In this document: in pieces, positions 1 through 7,411 of the stretch
Layout of the letters: each line of letters starts with the position of its first letter
Position numbering within the stretch: the stretch's first letter is position 1
Assembly: GCA_003526465.1 (NCBI GenBank)
Contig: DPWD01000374.1
Location: 1 to 8,358 of the forward strand
Reading direction: 5' to 3'
From: Hyphomonadaceae bacterium
GTDB lineage: Bacteria > Pseudomonadota > Alphaproteobacteria > Caulobacterales > Aquidulcibacteraceae
DNA length: 8,358 bases
Notes under the pieces: model-generated
Told to the model about the DNA's origin: nothing
Seen by the model: the letters and a program-made list of their open reading frames with translations, nothing else
The model's database searches: none
Translations under genes and position numbers: made by a program

Positions 1-226
1 CCAGCCCGCCCGCCGCATCGATTGTGACGTCGCGCACCTCCGCCATCGGCGGCGGGTCTTCGTTCCACACGGCAAAGTCGGCCGCCGCGCGCTCGCGCAT
101 CAGCGACGGCTCGATGCTGGCCATCGGAACACGAGACGCCATGCGCTCACGCATGCGGCGCACAATCGGGACCATCTCCGGGTCGAGGAGGTGGTCGAGA
201 GGCGCGGGTGCTGGTTCTGTGCTCAT
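1..226 (-). CDS. Alpha/beta-hydrolase (HSL-type esterase), N-terminal part only
   Basis: Reading leftward from an ATG at 226-224 there is an open frame of 75 codons that runs off the window edge. The protein begins MSTEPAPAPLDHLLDPEM and continues with an Arg/Met-rich helix (MRERMASRV) and then WNEDPPPMAEVRDVTI at about residues 54-69. This 'W-N-x-D-P-P-x-(V/M)-A-x-V-R-D' stretch is typical of the N-terminal cap of hormone-sensitive-lipase-like carboxylesterases, just before the hydrolase core. The oxyanion HGGG, the GDSAGG nucleophile motif and the rest of the triad would lie outside the window and cannot be checked. A GGGAG ribosome site (234-230) sits 3 bases upstream of the ATG. No signal peptide is seen. 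It is divergent from the sugar symporter, so a role in removing acyl groups from imported glycosides is possible, but that is inference only. Confidence 0.72.
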   Translation of the reverse strand, partial: MSTEPAPAPLDHLLDPEMVPIVRRMRERMASRVPMASIEPSLMRERAAADFAVWNEDPPPMAEVRDVTIDAAGGL

Positions 227-305
227 CGGCTCCCTACCGCGGGCGGAGCTGGCGCCGCCTCCTTCAGGCATCCAAGCAAAGCCTGGCAGCGCCCGTCAAG
301 TTTTT

Positions 306-321
306 TGATTGTCTTTGATCG
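306..321 (+). promoter_or_regulatory. Candidate operator, copy 1 (esterase/symporter intergenic)
   Basis: The sequence TGATTGTCTTTGATCG recurs, with 14 of 16 bases identical, on the minus strand at 7427-7412 upstream of rhaD. Here it lies within two tandem decamers, TTTGATTGTC and TTTGATCGTT (304-323, 8/10 identical). Direct-repeat operators are common for DeoR-family repressors, and one such regulator is encoded in this locus. The element sits about 80 bases from the esterase start and 70 bases from the symporter start, so it could control both. The assignment to the DeoR protein at 1940-2710 is inference. Confidence 0.55.
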
Positions 322-335
322 TTTCTGCGCGCATC

Positions 336-366
336 TTGACTGCCTGCGCCCCCGACACCGCTTTAG
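336..366 (+). promoter_or_regulatory. Weak candidate promoter for the symporter gene
   Basis: A TTGACT hexamer at 336-341 is a good -35-like element. About 18 bases downstream is GCTTTAG (360-366), which loosely resembles the alphaproteobacterial GCTA-type -10. If used, transcription would begin close to 372. That would leave a short leader before the ATG at 391 and would argue against the in-frame TTG at 373 as the start. The -10 match is poor, so this is tentative. Confidence 0.25.
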
Positions 367-390
367 GGGCGTTTGAGTGCGGGGCTGACT

Positions 391-1758
391 ATGAGCGAGA
401 ATTCGACCTCACTGCCTTTCGCGGTCAAGGCGGGCTGGGCCATTGGCGAACTCGCCATCGCCGCGTTCGTCGTGCTGCAGATGGCCTTCATGCTCTATTA
501 TTGCACGGAAGCGCTGCACATTCCCCCGGCGGTAGCGGGGCTCGCCCTGCTCATCCCCCGCCTGCTCGACGCCTTCGCCGATCCCTTGATGGGCGCCATC
601 TCCGACCGCACACACTCAAGCATGGGGCGGCGCCGGCTATACCTGCTGATCGGCGCGCCGTTGTTGGGGCTTGCGTTCGCGTCCGTCTTCTTTGTGCCGC
701 CAGAGGCCCCGCTGGCGCTCCGCGTCGGTCTGCTTGTCGCCGCCTTCATGGCCTCCAACGCAGCGGTGACGATTTACGAAGTGCCGTATTCGGCGATGGC
801 CGCGGAGATGACCAAGTCCTACAAGGAACGCACCTCCCTCACCGGCTACAAGATGTTTGCGGCGCGACTGGGCGGCGTCGTGTCCGCGTTCTCGGCGCCG
901 CTCATTTTCGGTTCGCAGAGCAGCTTGACGGACGGTTTCCGGCTGCTGGGGCTTTGCGTCGGCATATTCATGGTGGTCACTGGCCTATGGGCGTTTGTTG
1001 CGACTGCCAGAGCGCCACGCATCGAACAAACCCCGCAGCGCTTCAGCCTGCGCGAGGAAGTTGCCGCGGTGCTGGAAAACAGATCGTTCTGCACGCTTTG
1101 GGTCGCGTTCCTGCTGCAAAACCTAGCTATTGGCGCGGCCGCAACGACGCTCATTTATTTCGTCACGCAAGTCATGCGCGTGCAACCCCAACAAGCTGGC
1201 ATGTTCATGGCTTCCGGCGGCTTAGTGGCGCTGATCGCAACGCCAATTTGGGTAATGGTCGGCCGCAACATCGGCAAGCGTCTGGGGTATTTTTGCGGAC
1301 TTGGTCTGGTCGCGGCGATGGCCATCCCCGCGCTGTTTCTCGTTCCTGGCCAGGCGAGCATCTTGCTTATCGTCCTGATCATTGCGGGGATCGGCGACGC
1401 CGCGACGCAATTGTTTCCCAATGCGATGGCGCCCGACACTGTGGAGGTCGATGAGCTGAATAGCGGGCTGCGCCGGGAGGGCGCCATCTTTGGCGCGTGG
1501 GGGTTCTGCCGCAAGCTCGGCATGACCGGCGGCGCATTTCTTGTAAGCCTCGCGCTTGCCGCGATCCACTTCGTTCCCGGCGCCGCGCCGGATGCCCAAC
1601 CCAGCGAGGCCGTCGCCGGCATCCGGATGATCTACGCCGCACTCCCGCTTGGCCTCTGGATCGCCACGATGCTGGCGTTCTCTCGCTACGATCTCACCGA
1701 GGCGCGTTTTGAAGCAATCAAGGCCGAAATTCGTGCAAACGCTGGAGGCGCCCGTTGA
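391..1758 (+). CDS. GPH-family (MelB-like) sugar:cation symporter, MFS superfamily
   Basis: This 455-residue integral membrane protein has the length and hydrophobic pattern of a 12-helix transporter. The GPH signature is clear at residues 57-83: RLLDAFADPLMGAISDRT, then SSMGRRR. The Asp pair D60/D64 matches the spacing of the cation-site aspartates of MelB (D55/D59). A second family motif, EVPYSAMAAEMTKSYKERT (130-148), follows TM4. GPH proteins import glycosides, pentosides or hexuronides with Na+ or H+. The rhamnosidase and RhaD genes next door suggest L-rhamnose or an intact rhamnoside as substrate (inference). I chose the ATG at 391, preceded by GGGG (381-384) at 6 bases; an in-frame TTG at 373 would add six residues. 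The gene is divergent from the esterase and convergent with the regulator. The candidate operator at 306-321 suggests co-regulation with rhaD. Confidence 0.9.
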   Translation: MSENSTSLPFAVKAGWAIGELAIAAFVVLQMAFMLYYCTEALHIPPAVAGLALLIPRLLDAFADPLMGAISDRTHSSMGRRRLYLLIGAPLLGLAFASVFFVPPEAPLALRVGLLVAAFMASNAAVTIYEVPYSAMAAEMTKSYKERTSLTGYKMFAARLGGVVSAFSAPLIFGSQSSLTDGFRLLGLCVGIFMVVTGLWAFVATARAPRIEQTPQRFSLREEVAAVLENRSFCTLWVAFLLQNLAIGAAATTLIYFVTQVMRVQPQQAGMFMASGGLVALIATPIWVMVGRNIGKRLGYFCGLGLVAAMAIPALFLVPGQASILLIVLIIAGIGDAATQLFPNAMAPDTVEVDELNSGLRREGAIFGAWGFCRKLGMTGGAFLVSLALAAIHFVPGAAPDAQPSEAVAGIRMIYAALPLGLWIATMLAFSRYDLTEARFEAIKAEIRANAGGAR

Positions 1759-1774
1759 AGGGGTTCGGCTGAGC

Positions 1775-1918
1775 ATGGCAACTTTTCTCTTGGGAATCGC
1801 GGCGGCGTTCGCCTTGTTCGCTTTCTTGTTCTGCGGCAAGCGATCAGCTCGATGGTTGGCCTTCGCCGCGGGCCTATCGGGGATACCAGGCATCGTGCTG
1901 GCCATATTGCGGAGCTAG
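1775..1918 (+). CDS. Possible small two-helix membrane protein (47 residues)
   Basis: An ATG 16 bases after the symporter stop opens a 47-codon frame, different from the symporter's, ending in TAG at 1916-1918. The product has two hydrophobic stretches, about residues 3-19 (FLLGIAAAFALFAFLF) and 28-45 (WLAFAAGLSGIPGIVLAI). A basic loop, GKRSAR (21-26), separates them, giving a hairpin with both ends probably outside under the positive-inside rule. An AAGGGG tract lies 11 bases upstream of the ATG, a rather long spacing. The frame fills nearly all the space up to the convergent regulator's stop at 1940. I do not recognise a family. It may be a small accessory peptide co-transcribed with the symporter, or a chance open frame in GC-rich DNA. 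Confidence 0.45.
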   Translation: MATFLLGIAAAFALFAFLFCGKRSARWLAFAAGLSGIPGIVLAILRS

Positions 1919-1939
1919 ACAAACCTGCCGCGGACTCCC

Positions 1940-2710
1940 TCAAGCTGGCGCGACAACAACTTGCACTCCAGCTTTCTCCAGCATAGCGCGGTCCTTCGCG
2001 CTGACGCCCGCGTCGGTCACCACTATGTCGATCTCGCTCAGCGGACATAGGACCAATCCGGTCTTGCGCTCGAACTTCGAGCTGTCGGCGAGCACGATGA
2101 GCTTCTCCGCCCGAGCCATAAGCCGACGTTCCGCGCGGATCAGAATCGAATCCGCCTGCATGAGCCCCATCGGCGAGAGCGCCTGCGCGCCCATCAACAT
2201 TTTCGAGGCAAAGCACTCCGCCGTGCCATCCTCCTCATACGGCGAGAGGATGATGTTCTGCTCTCGAAACACCTCCCCGCCTGGAACCAACAGGCGCGTT
2301 CTGGGAGAGAGCAGCAATTGCTCGACAATTGGAAGTGAATTGGTGAGCACTTGCAGGTCGAGGTTGGCCAAAAATGGGCACAAGAGCGATGTTGTCGAAC
2401 CGCCATCGATCACAAGCGTTTCGCCCTGCTCGATGAGTTGGGCGGCTGCGCGCGCGATGGCGCGCTTTTGCGGAACGTTGATCTGCTTATTGCGTGCGAG
2501 CGGCGTGCCCGCGAGGTGGGACGCCTGGGTTTCCGGCCGTTCGACGCCGCCATGGACGCGCTTCAGCGCGCCGTCTTGAGCCAGCCGCCTGAGGTCGCGC
2601 CGGACGGTCGCCTCGGACGCGCCCACCAAATTCTGCAATTCTTGCACCGATGCAAACGGCTCTTGCGTCAGCCGATTGAGAATTTCCCGCCGCCGCTCAC
2701 TTTGACGCAT
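1940..2710 (-). CDS. DeoR-family transcriptional repressor, probable rhamnose regulator
   Basis: The 256-residue protein has the standard DeoR-family layout. An N-terminal winged helix-turn-helix (about 3-57) contains SEATVRRDLRRLAQDGALKR and RVHGG (the final R of the first string is the first of the second), the family's recognition-helix and wing signature. The DeoRC effector domain follows, with IDGGSTTSLL (101-110), VLTNSLPIVE (121-130), PGGEVF (143-148) and LADSSKF (207-213). Such domains usually bind a phosphorylated sugar. In Rhizobium leguminosarum the rhamnose locus is controlled by a DeoR-type RhaR, so a similar role fits; the effector is unknown. I chose the ATG at 2710 because GAAGG (2723-2719) lies 8 bases upstream. 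A GTG at 2719 would add three residues but overlaps that ribosome site. The start lies 14 bases inside the end of the rhamnosidase gene, so the repressor is last in the operon and probably autoregulated. Confidence 0.9.
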   Translation of the reverse strand: MRQSERRREILNRLTQEPFASVQELQNLVGASEATVRRDLRRLAQDGALKRVHGGVERPETQASHLAGTPLARNKQINVPQKRAIARAAAQLIEQGETLVIDGGSTTSLLCPFLANLDLQVLTNSLPIVEQLLLSPRTRLLVPGGEVFREQNIILSPYEEDGTAECFASKMLMGAQALSPMGLMQADSILIRAERRLMARAEKLIVLADSSKFERKTGLVLCPLSEIDIVVTDAGVSAKDRAMLEKAGVQVVVAPA

Positions 2711-5255
2711 CGCGTTCACCTTCGCTCATTGTCATCTGACGCCTGTTCAATCCGGGAATTAGGTGCGCATCCCCCACCACGCGGAATCCCGACGGCGGCG
2801 TCAGCACCCCGTCCATGGCTGCGGGGAGAGATATTTCGATGTCAATTGAGCCGCCCGCACGCTGTATCGACACGGCCACATCGCCCAATCGCGTCGGATG
2901 AACGCCTCGGGCGAAATCGAGATCGCCCAAATAAGGCGCAATGCGAACGCTCCCAAAGCCCGGGGCGGATGGCGCCACGCCAAGCACGTGGCGGGACAAT
3001 TGCCATGTCGGCGTCGAGGAAAATCCGTGCGCCAAGCTGGTGTGGGGCTCGAACCCCTCCCACAAGCTGGTTGCACCGACAGCCAGCATCGCGCCGTAGC
3101 GCTCCCGCAACAGCGCAAGCGCGAGGTCGAACCGCCCCGCTTTGGCCAGAGCCGCGTAGACAAAGTGGCTGAAGAACGTATTAGCCAGCACGATATCGGT
3201 GGCTGCATCGAATGGCTCTCCGTTCAGAGTCACCGGCGGCGCAGGCGTCAGTCGGAGTCTTGCGCGATCGCCGATCGCGGCGGCTATGCGCTCCATGCGT
3301 TCAGCGTCCAACTGGCCCCACAAGATCATGGCCGCGTTCGCATGCTGCGAGCAACGCGCCTCTTGATGGCCGGTAGCCGGATTTACGCCATCGACGTAAA
3401 CACCGCGCCGCTCGTCCCAATGCGATTCCAGCGCGCCCTTTAGATTTTCGATTCTTGCCTCCAGACGGGCGGCCTCGGGGGTCCACCCGAGTTCGCGCGC
3501 CAGACGGGCGGCGATTGCGAACGCGCCCAATAATTCGGCGTTCAACACTGTCGCGTAGCCGGTTCGCCCTACCGCGGCCCAATCCTGAAAATGCCAATAG
3601 GGCAGATCGGCGATGCGGCCGTCCTCCGCCTGTAAGGCCTCAAACCACGCGAGCGCCTTCAGCAGTGTGGGAAATACCTCCCTGAGCAGTGCGCGGTCGC
3701 CCGAATGGTCGAAATGATCGGCGACATTGAAAATCCACTGCAGCGTGAAATCGGGGATGAGCCAGCCGAATCGCCGATGATCTCCCGGCGCGAACATCTC
3801 CAGCAATCCGTCCGTGCGCTGGCTTTCGGCCGCCGACAACAAGAAGTGGCGATTGAGCGGGTGAATGCCGGCGCCGAACGCGGCCTCGCCGGCCAAGTGT
3901 TCCACCGTAGCATCGCCCAGCCATTGCCGCTGCTCACGCGAGGGGCAATCGATCCACCCATCATGCATGCAGAGTTCGATCGTACGCGCGCCGAGCGACC
4001 ACAATTGCGTCAGCATGGGATCGGAACACTCGAAATGGCCGCGCCTCACCGCGGGATAGCGCGTCGTCGCCACCGAGACGCTTTTGACTCGCACGCCAGC
4101 ACGCGCGTTGCGGACCGTGAGCTGCAGCCAGCGCACGGCATCCCACTCAAAAGCCTCGAAGGACTGCACGCCAGCGCGCGCAACGTAACGCGTAACATGC
4201 GCGTCCAGTCCGAGGAGCGGCTTGCGCTCGATGCGGGCATCGGACGCGATCCCGCCCGGCTCGTACTCTCCGGGCAGACGCTCCGACACGACAATGTCGA
4301 ATTCTTCTCCGCCCTTGGCGTCGATTTCGATGCGCGGGCGTCCCGCTTTGATCTCGCCGAAATCGAACAGCAGCGCAACGCCCCGCCCTTCCTCGGTTGC
4401 GATATCGGCGCCGCCCGCCAAGATTGGCGCCAAGCGCGTGTTCCGCTCCTGGCTAATCTGCCCAAGCGGCTCCTCGTACGCTTGCTGCGAAATCGGCAGG
4501 TCGACTACCTTGGCCCCGCGCGCCCACACCAAGCGGACAGGCGCAACGATCTCTTCCGCTTGATGCGGCATCAAGGACGGCTTGAGTATCGGGAACGGAC
4601 GCGTGGCCGCGCCGCCAAATCGCGCCTCTGGTCCACCGCCACCAGCGATCAGAGTTTGAACGGAATCCCAGGCGCCGTCGTCAAACGACGGTTCCAGCCA
4701 ATGGTTTGGGAAACGCCGCGCATCGTGGGCTTCCACGAAGCCCAAGCCCGAATTCACCTGGGGCGTGTCCCGCCGCCACGCATCGCATTCCAATGCGCGC
4801 CAATCTCCATCTGTCGAGACGTTGGCGCTCATGTCGCGCCCTACGATTTGGCCCTCAAGCCACAGGGCGCCGTCGCCAAAGGTCGAGCGCCAATGCCCAT
4901 GCACACCTTCGTAGAAAGCCGTATCGGCGCCGTAGGTGTGTATCAATACGCCGACAATGTTGGCGCCACGATGAAAACAAGTCAGGCGCTCGTGCGTATC
5001 GTAGCGCTGGTGGAGCGGCGAACACCGCACTGGCCCTCTTCCCAAACGGGCGCCGTTCACGAACAATTGGTACTTGCCATCGCACGTGATTTTGATCGCC
5101 GCGTCTTCGGGGTCAAAGTCGAGATCGACGCGCCGCCGGAATAGGAACCATCTATTGAGGCCGTCGCTGCGGGATTCGACGCCGCGAATCGCCGCGAAAA
5201 AACCATCGGGATCGATCGCCTGTTTGCTAGTCCAGATGAACGGCGCGACTGGCAT
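2697..5255 (-). CDS. Cytoplasmic alpha-L-rhamnosidase, GH78-like
   Basis: This 852-residue enzyme should release L-rhamnose from rhamnosides. The N-terminal half carries beta-sandwich modules, including a galactose-binding-like one with KYQLFVNGARLGRGPVRCSP (about 61-80), typical of bacterial rhamnosidases. The (alpha/alpha)6-barrel region, about 405-750, contains GWIDCPSREQR (433-443) followed by WLGDA (445-449). This matches the GH78 acidic cluster that holds the general acid Glu (here E441) with D436 and D448 nearby. Further on, TSLWEGFEPHTSLAHGF (729-745) supplies the probable base E733. A small beta domain ends the protein. No signal peptide is visible, so it probably acts in the cytoplasm on sugar brought in by a transporter. 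I chose the ATG at 5255, giving MPVAPFIWTS, which fits family N-termini. A TTG at 5279 overlaps the rhaD stop as TTGA and would add eight residues. The exact substrate cannot be read from sequence. Confidence 0.88.
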   Translation of the reverse strand: MPVAPFIWTSKQAIDPDGFFAAIRGVESRSDGLNRWFLFRRRVDLDFDPEDAAIKITCDGKYQLFVNGARLGRGPVRCSPLHQRYDTHERLTCFHRGANIVGVLIHTYGADTAFYEGVHGHWRSTFGDGALWLEGQIVGRDMSANVSTDGDWRALECDAWRRDTPQVNSGLGFVEAHDARRFPNHWLEPSFDDGAWDSVQTLIAGGGGPEARFGGAATRPFPILKPSLMPHQAEEIVAPVRLVWARGAKVVDLPISQQAYEEPLGQISQERNTRLAPILAGGADIATEEGRGVALLFDFGEIKAGRPRIEIDAKGGEEFDIVVSERLPGEYEPGGIASDARIERKPLLGLDAHVTRYVARAGVQSFEAFEWDAVRWLQLTVRNARAGVRVKSVSVATTRYPAVRRGHFECSDPMLTQLWSLGARTIELCMHDGWIDCPSREQRQWLGDATVEHLAGEAAFGAGIHPLNRHFLLSAAESQRTDGLLEMFAPGDHRRFGWLIPDFTLQWIFNVADHFDHSGDRALLREVFPTLLKALAWFEALQAEDGRIADLPYWHFQDWAAVGRTGYATVLNAELLGAFAIAARLARELGWTPEAARLEARIENLKGALESHWDERRGVYVDGVNPATGHQEARCSQHANAAMILWGQLDAERMERIAAAIGDRARLRLTPAPPVTLNGEPFDAATDIVLANTFFSHFVYAALAKAGRFDLALALLRERYGAMLAVGATSLWEGFEPHTSLAHGFSSTPTWQLSRHVLGVAPSAPGFGSVRIAPYLGDLDFARGVHPTRLGDVAVSIQRAGGSIDIEISLPAAMDGVLTPPSGFRVVGDAHLIPGLNRRQMTMSEGERDASK
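2719..2723 (-). promoter_or_regulatory. Ribosome-binding site deciding the DeoR-repressor start
   Basis: GAAGG on the minus strand lies 8 bases before the ATG at 2710 and lies inside the last codons of the rhamnosidase gene. It supports the ATG over the upstream GTG at 2719 and implies translation coupled to the upstream gene. Confidence 0.6.
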
Positions 5256-5275
5256 CGATTGCGCGCGCTCCAGCC

Positions 5276-7366
5276 TCAACGCGTGAAGGCGGTTAGATTG
5301 CCGCCATCGACATTGAGGATATTGCCCGTCGACTTCGACGATCTGGCGCTTGCGAAAAACGCGACCGCCTCGGCGACGTCCTCCGGCAGGACAGATTGTT
5401 GAAGCAAGGATCGCTTGCGATAATGCTCCTCAAGATCGCCTTCCTCAATTCCGTAGGCGGCCGCGCGTTCGGCGCGCCAATTGCCGTTCCAGATTTGGGA
5501 TCCCCGCAACACCGCATCGGGATTGACGGCGTTCACGCGGATGTTGTGCGGGGCGCCTTCGAGCGCCAGGCAGCGCGCTAGATGTAATTCAGCGGCCTTG
5601 GCGGAAGCATACGCCGCCGCCCCAGGCGTCGCCGCCAGCGCGTTCTTGGAGGCCACGAACACGATCGAGCCGCCGCCTTGCTCCTTCATCACGCGGAAGG
5701 CTTCGCGAGAAGCCAGGAAGTAGCCGTCGCCGAGCACGGCGAATGTCTCGCGCCATTGATCGAGCGTGGTCTCTTCAATCGGCGCGGACGCGGCGAGGCC
5801 GGCATTGGCGACAAGGATGTCGAGCCCGCCAAACTCAAGTGTGCACGCGCGGAACGCCTCACGCATGCGTGCTTCATTCGTCACGTCGGCGCAAACCCCC
5901 GCCACGCGATCGACACCGCCGCGCCCACGCAAGTGCGACATGGCCGACGCCAGCGATTCTTCCGCGCGATCGACCAGGAACACATTGGCGCCGTCAGCGA
6001 GCAAGCGTTCAGCGACCGCGCGGCCGATGCCGCCTGCGCCGCCCGTGATCAGCGCGATGCGGCCCTCCAGGGGCAAGGGCGGCGGCATCCGCTTGAGCTT
6101 TGCCTCTTCAAGCAGCCAATATTCGATGTCGAAAGCTTCTTGCTCTGGCAAGCCCCGGTATTGCGAGACGGCTTCCGCCCCCCGCATCACGTTGATGGCG
6201 TTGACGAAGAACTCGCACGCCACGCGCGCCGTGGCTTTGTCCTTGGCGAAGGACGCAAGGCCGATCCCAGGCATCGCCACCAAAACAGGGTTTGCATCGC
6301 GCATGGGGGGGCTGTCGGGGCGGCGGCATCGCTCATAATAGGCCAGATAGTCCTGCCGGTAAGTCTCCACCGCCGCGACCATCTCTGGGCGACTGAGATT
6401 CGGGCTTATCACGAGCGGCCGAATTTTGGTGCGCAGGAAATGGTCGGGACACGAGGTGCCGATTGACGCCAAACGCTGCAGATCTTTCGAGCAGACAAAT
6501 TCCAACACCTGCACGGAGTCAACGAAATGAGCCGTCTTGCTCCCCGCTCCGCTCACCATGGGGCGCAAAGCGCTCAAAACTTCACTGGCCTTGGCGCGCC
6601 TTTCCTCATCCTCGAATTGCGCCACGGCGCGTCCGCCGAAGGCCGCCTTGCGCGCCAGTCGCACGTTCAGCGCGTCGGCGGCCTGTGCGATCGTGGCGAT
6701 CGTATTTTCATAGCAAGCTCGCGCACTCTCGCCCCAAGTGACGAGGCCATGGTTCGCCAAGATCACGCCGCGTAGACTTGGCTGGCGTCGCACCAGGGCC
6801 GCGAGTTGACGCGCAAGCTCCCAACCCGGGCGCCGCCAAGCCAACCACCCAATCTCACCGCTGAACACATCACGCGTAAGCGCGTCTCCATCCTCGGCGG
6901 CCGCCAAAGCGGTGACAGCATCCGGATGCATGTGGTCGATGTGCGCATAAGGCAGCAAAGCGTGCAGCGCCGTATCGATCGAAGCAGCACGCGGATTCGA
7001 TTTGAACGCGCAATGCGACAGCATCCCGCTCATCGCATCCTCTTGCTCGGCTCCGCTGTAGCGCGCATCGAGTTCGCAAAGCCTCGCGAGGTCTAGGGTG
7101 GCGAATCCGCCCGCGTCGATCGTGCCAAGGTCTCCTCCCGACCCCTTGACCCATAAGACACGAACGGGCTCTCCCGTTACGGGATCGCGATCCTCGATTT
7201 TGGCGGAGGTGTTGCCGCCGCCATAATTGGTCACCGCCAAATCCGCGCCCAGCAAACGGGAGCGATAGATCAAGTGCTCCGCCTCGCCCTCGCTGGCGGC
7301 TGCCTTCCAGCGTGATGTCGGCGACGCCAGAAGGGTCGCGACCATAGGGGGTGTCGCCCCGTCCAT
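5276..7366 (-). CDS. rhaD: Bifunctional rhamnulose-1-phosphate aldolase / L-lactaldehyde dehydrogenase
   Basis: This 696-residue fusion is called RhaD in rhizobia and RhaEW in comparative-genomic work. It is expected to cleave L-rhamnulose-1-phosphate into DHAP and L-lactaldehyde and then oxidise the aldehyde to L-lactate with NAD. The N-terminal class II aldolase domain (about 20-420) has HIDHMHP (142-148), whose H145 and H147, with H206 in ANHGLVTWG, are the zinc ligands. The C-terminal short-chain dehydrogenase (about 432-696) has TGGAGGIG (441-448), NAG (521-523), Ser573 and Y586-x3-K590. The Asn usually before the G-x-F segment of classical SDRs is a Leu (L545) here. NPDAVLRGSQIWNGNWRAER and EEHYRKRSLL are highly typical of this fusion family. 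The ATG at 7366 has GGAG 6 bases upstream; a TTG at 7378 would add four residues but lacks such a site. It is the first gene of the minus-strand operon, 20 bases before the rhamnosidase ATG. Confidence 0.95.
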   Translation of the reverse strand: MDGATPPMVATLLASPTSRWKAAASEGEAEHLIYRSRLLGADLAVTNYGGGNTSAKIEDRDPVTGEPVRVLWVKGSGGDLGTIDAGGFATLDLARLCELDARYSGAEQEDAMSGMLSHCAFKSNPRAASIDTALHALLPYAHIDHMHPDAVTALAAAEDGDALTRDVFSGEIGWLAWRRPGWELARQLAALVRRQPSLRGVILANHGLVTWGESARACYENTIATIAQAADALNVRLARKAAFGGRAVAQFEDEERRAKASEVLSALRPMVSGAGSKTAHFVDSVQVLEFVCSKDLQRLASIGTSCPDHFLRTKIRPLVISPNLSRPEMVAAVETYRQDYLAYYERCRRPDSPPMRDANPVLVAMPGIGLASFAKDKATARVACEFFVNAINVMRGAEAVSQYRGLPEQEAFDIEYWLLEEAKLKRMPPPLPLEGRIALITGGAGGIGRAVAERLLADGANVFLVDRAEESLASAMSHLRGRGGVDRVAGVCADVTNEARMREAFRACTLEFGGLDILVANAGLAASAPIEETTLDQWRETFAVLGDGYFLASREAFRVMKEQGGGSIVFVASKNALAATPGAAAYASAKAAELHLARCLALEGAPHNIRVNAVNPDAVLRGSQIWNGNWRAERAAAYGIEEGDLEEHYRKRSLLQQSVLPEDVAEAVAFFASARSSKSTGNILNVDGGNLTAFTR

Positions 7367-7372
7367 ACTGAT

Positions 7373-7376
7373 CTCC
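7373..7376 (-). promoter_or_regulatory. Ribosome-binding site deciding the rhaD start
   Basis: GGAG on the minus strand lies 6 bases before the ATG at 7366. It would fall inside the coding region if the TTG at 7378 were used, so it favours the ATG. Confidence 0.65.
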
Positions 7377-7411
7377 AAAGCACGCCTGGAAGGCTACCCT
7401 ACCCCCCAAAC

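Noticed and set aside
309..1454. 381-codon plus-strand frame overlapping the symporter
   Set aside because: It overlaps the transporter in another frame, and its Arg/Pro/His-rich product lacks membrane segments or motifs.
1911..1938. Possible terminator between the convergent small frame and repressor gene (GGAG...CTCC)
   Set aside because: Only a 4-base stem with a long loop and no T-tract on either strand.
3705..5144. Long plus-strand open frame (479 codons) opposite the rhamnosidase
   Set aside because: It is antisense to a well-supported GH78-like gene, its product is Arg/His/Ala-rich with no recognisable motif, and it is the usual by-product of GC-rich codon bias.
5678..6466. 262-codon plus-strand frame opposite rhaD
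   Set aside because: It is antisense to the strongly supported SDR/aldolase fusion and has no family resemblance.
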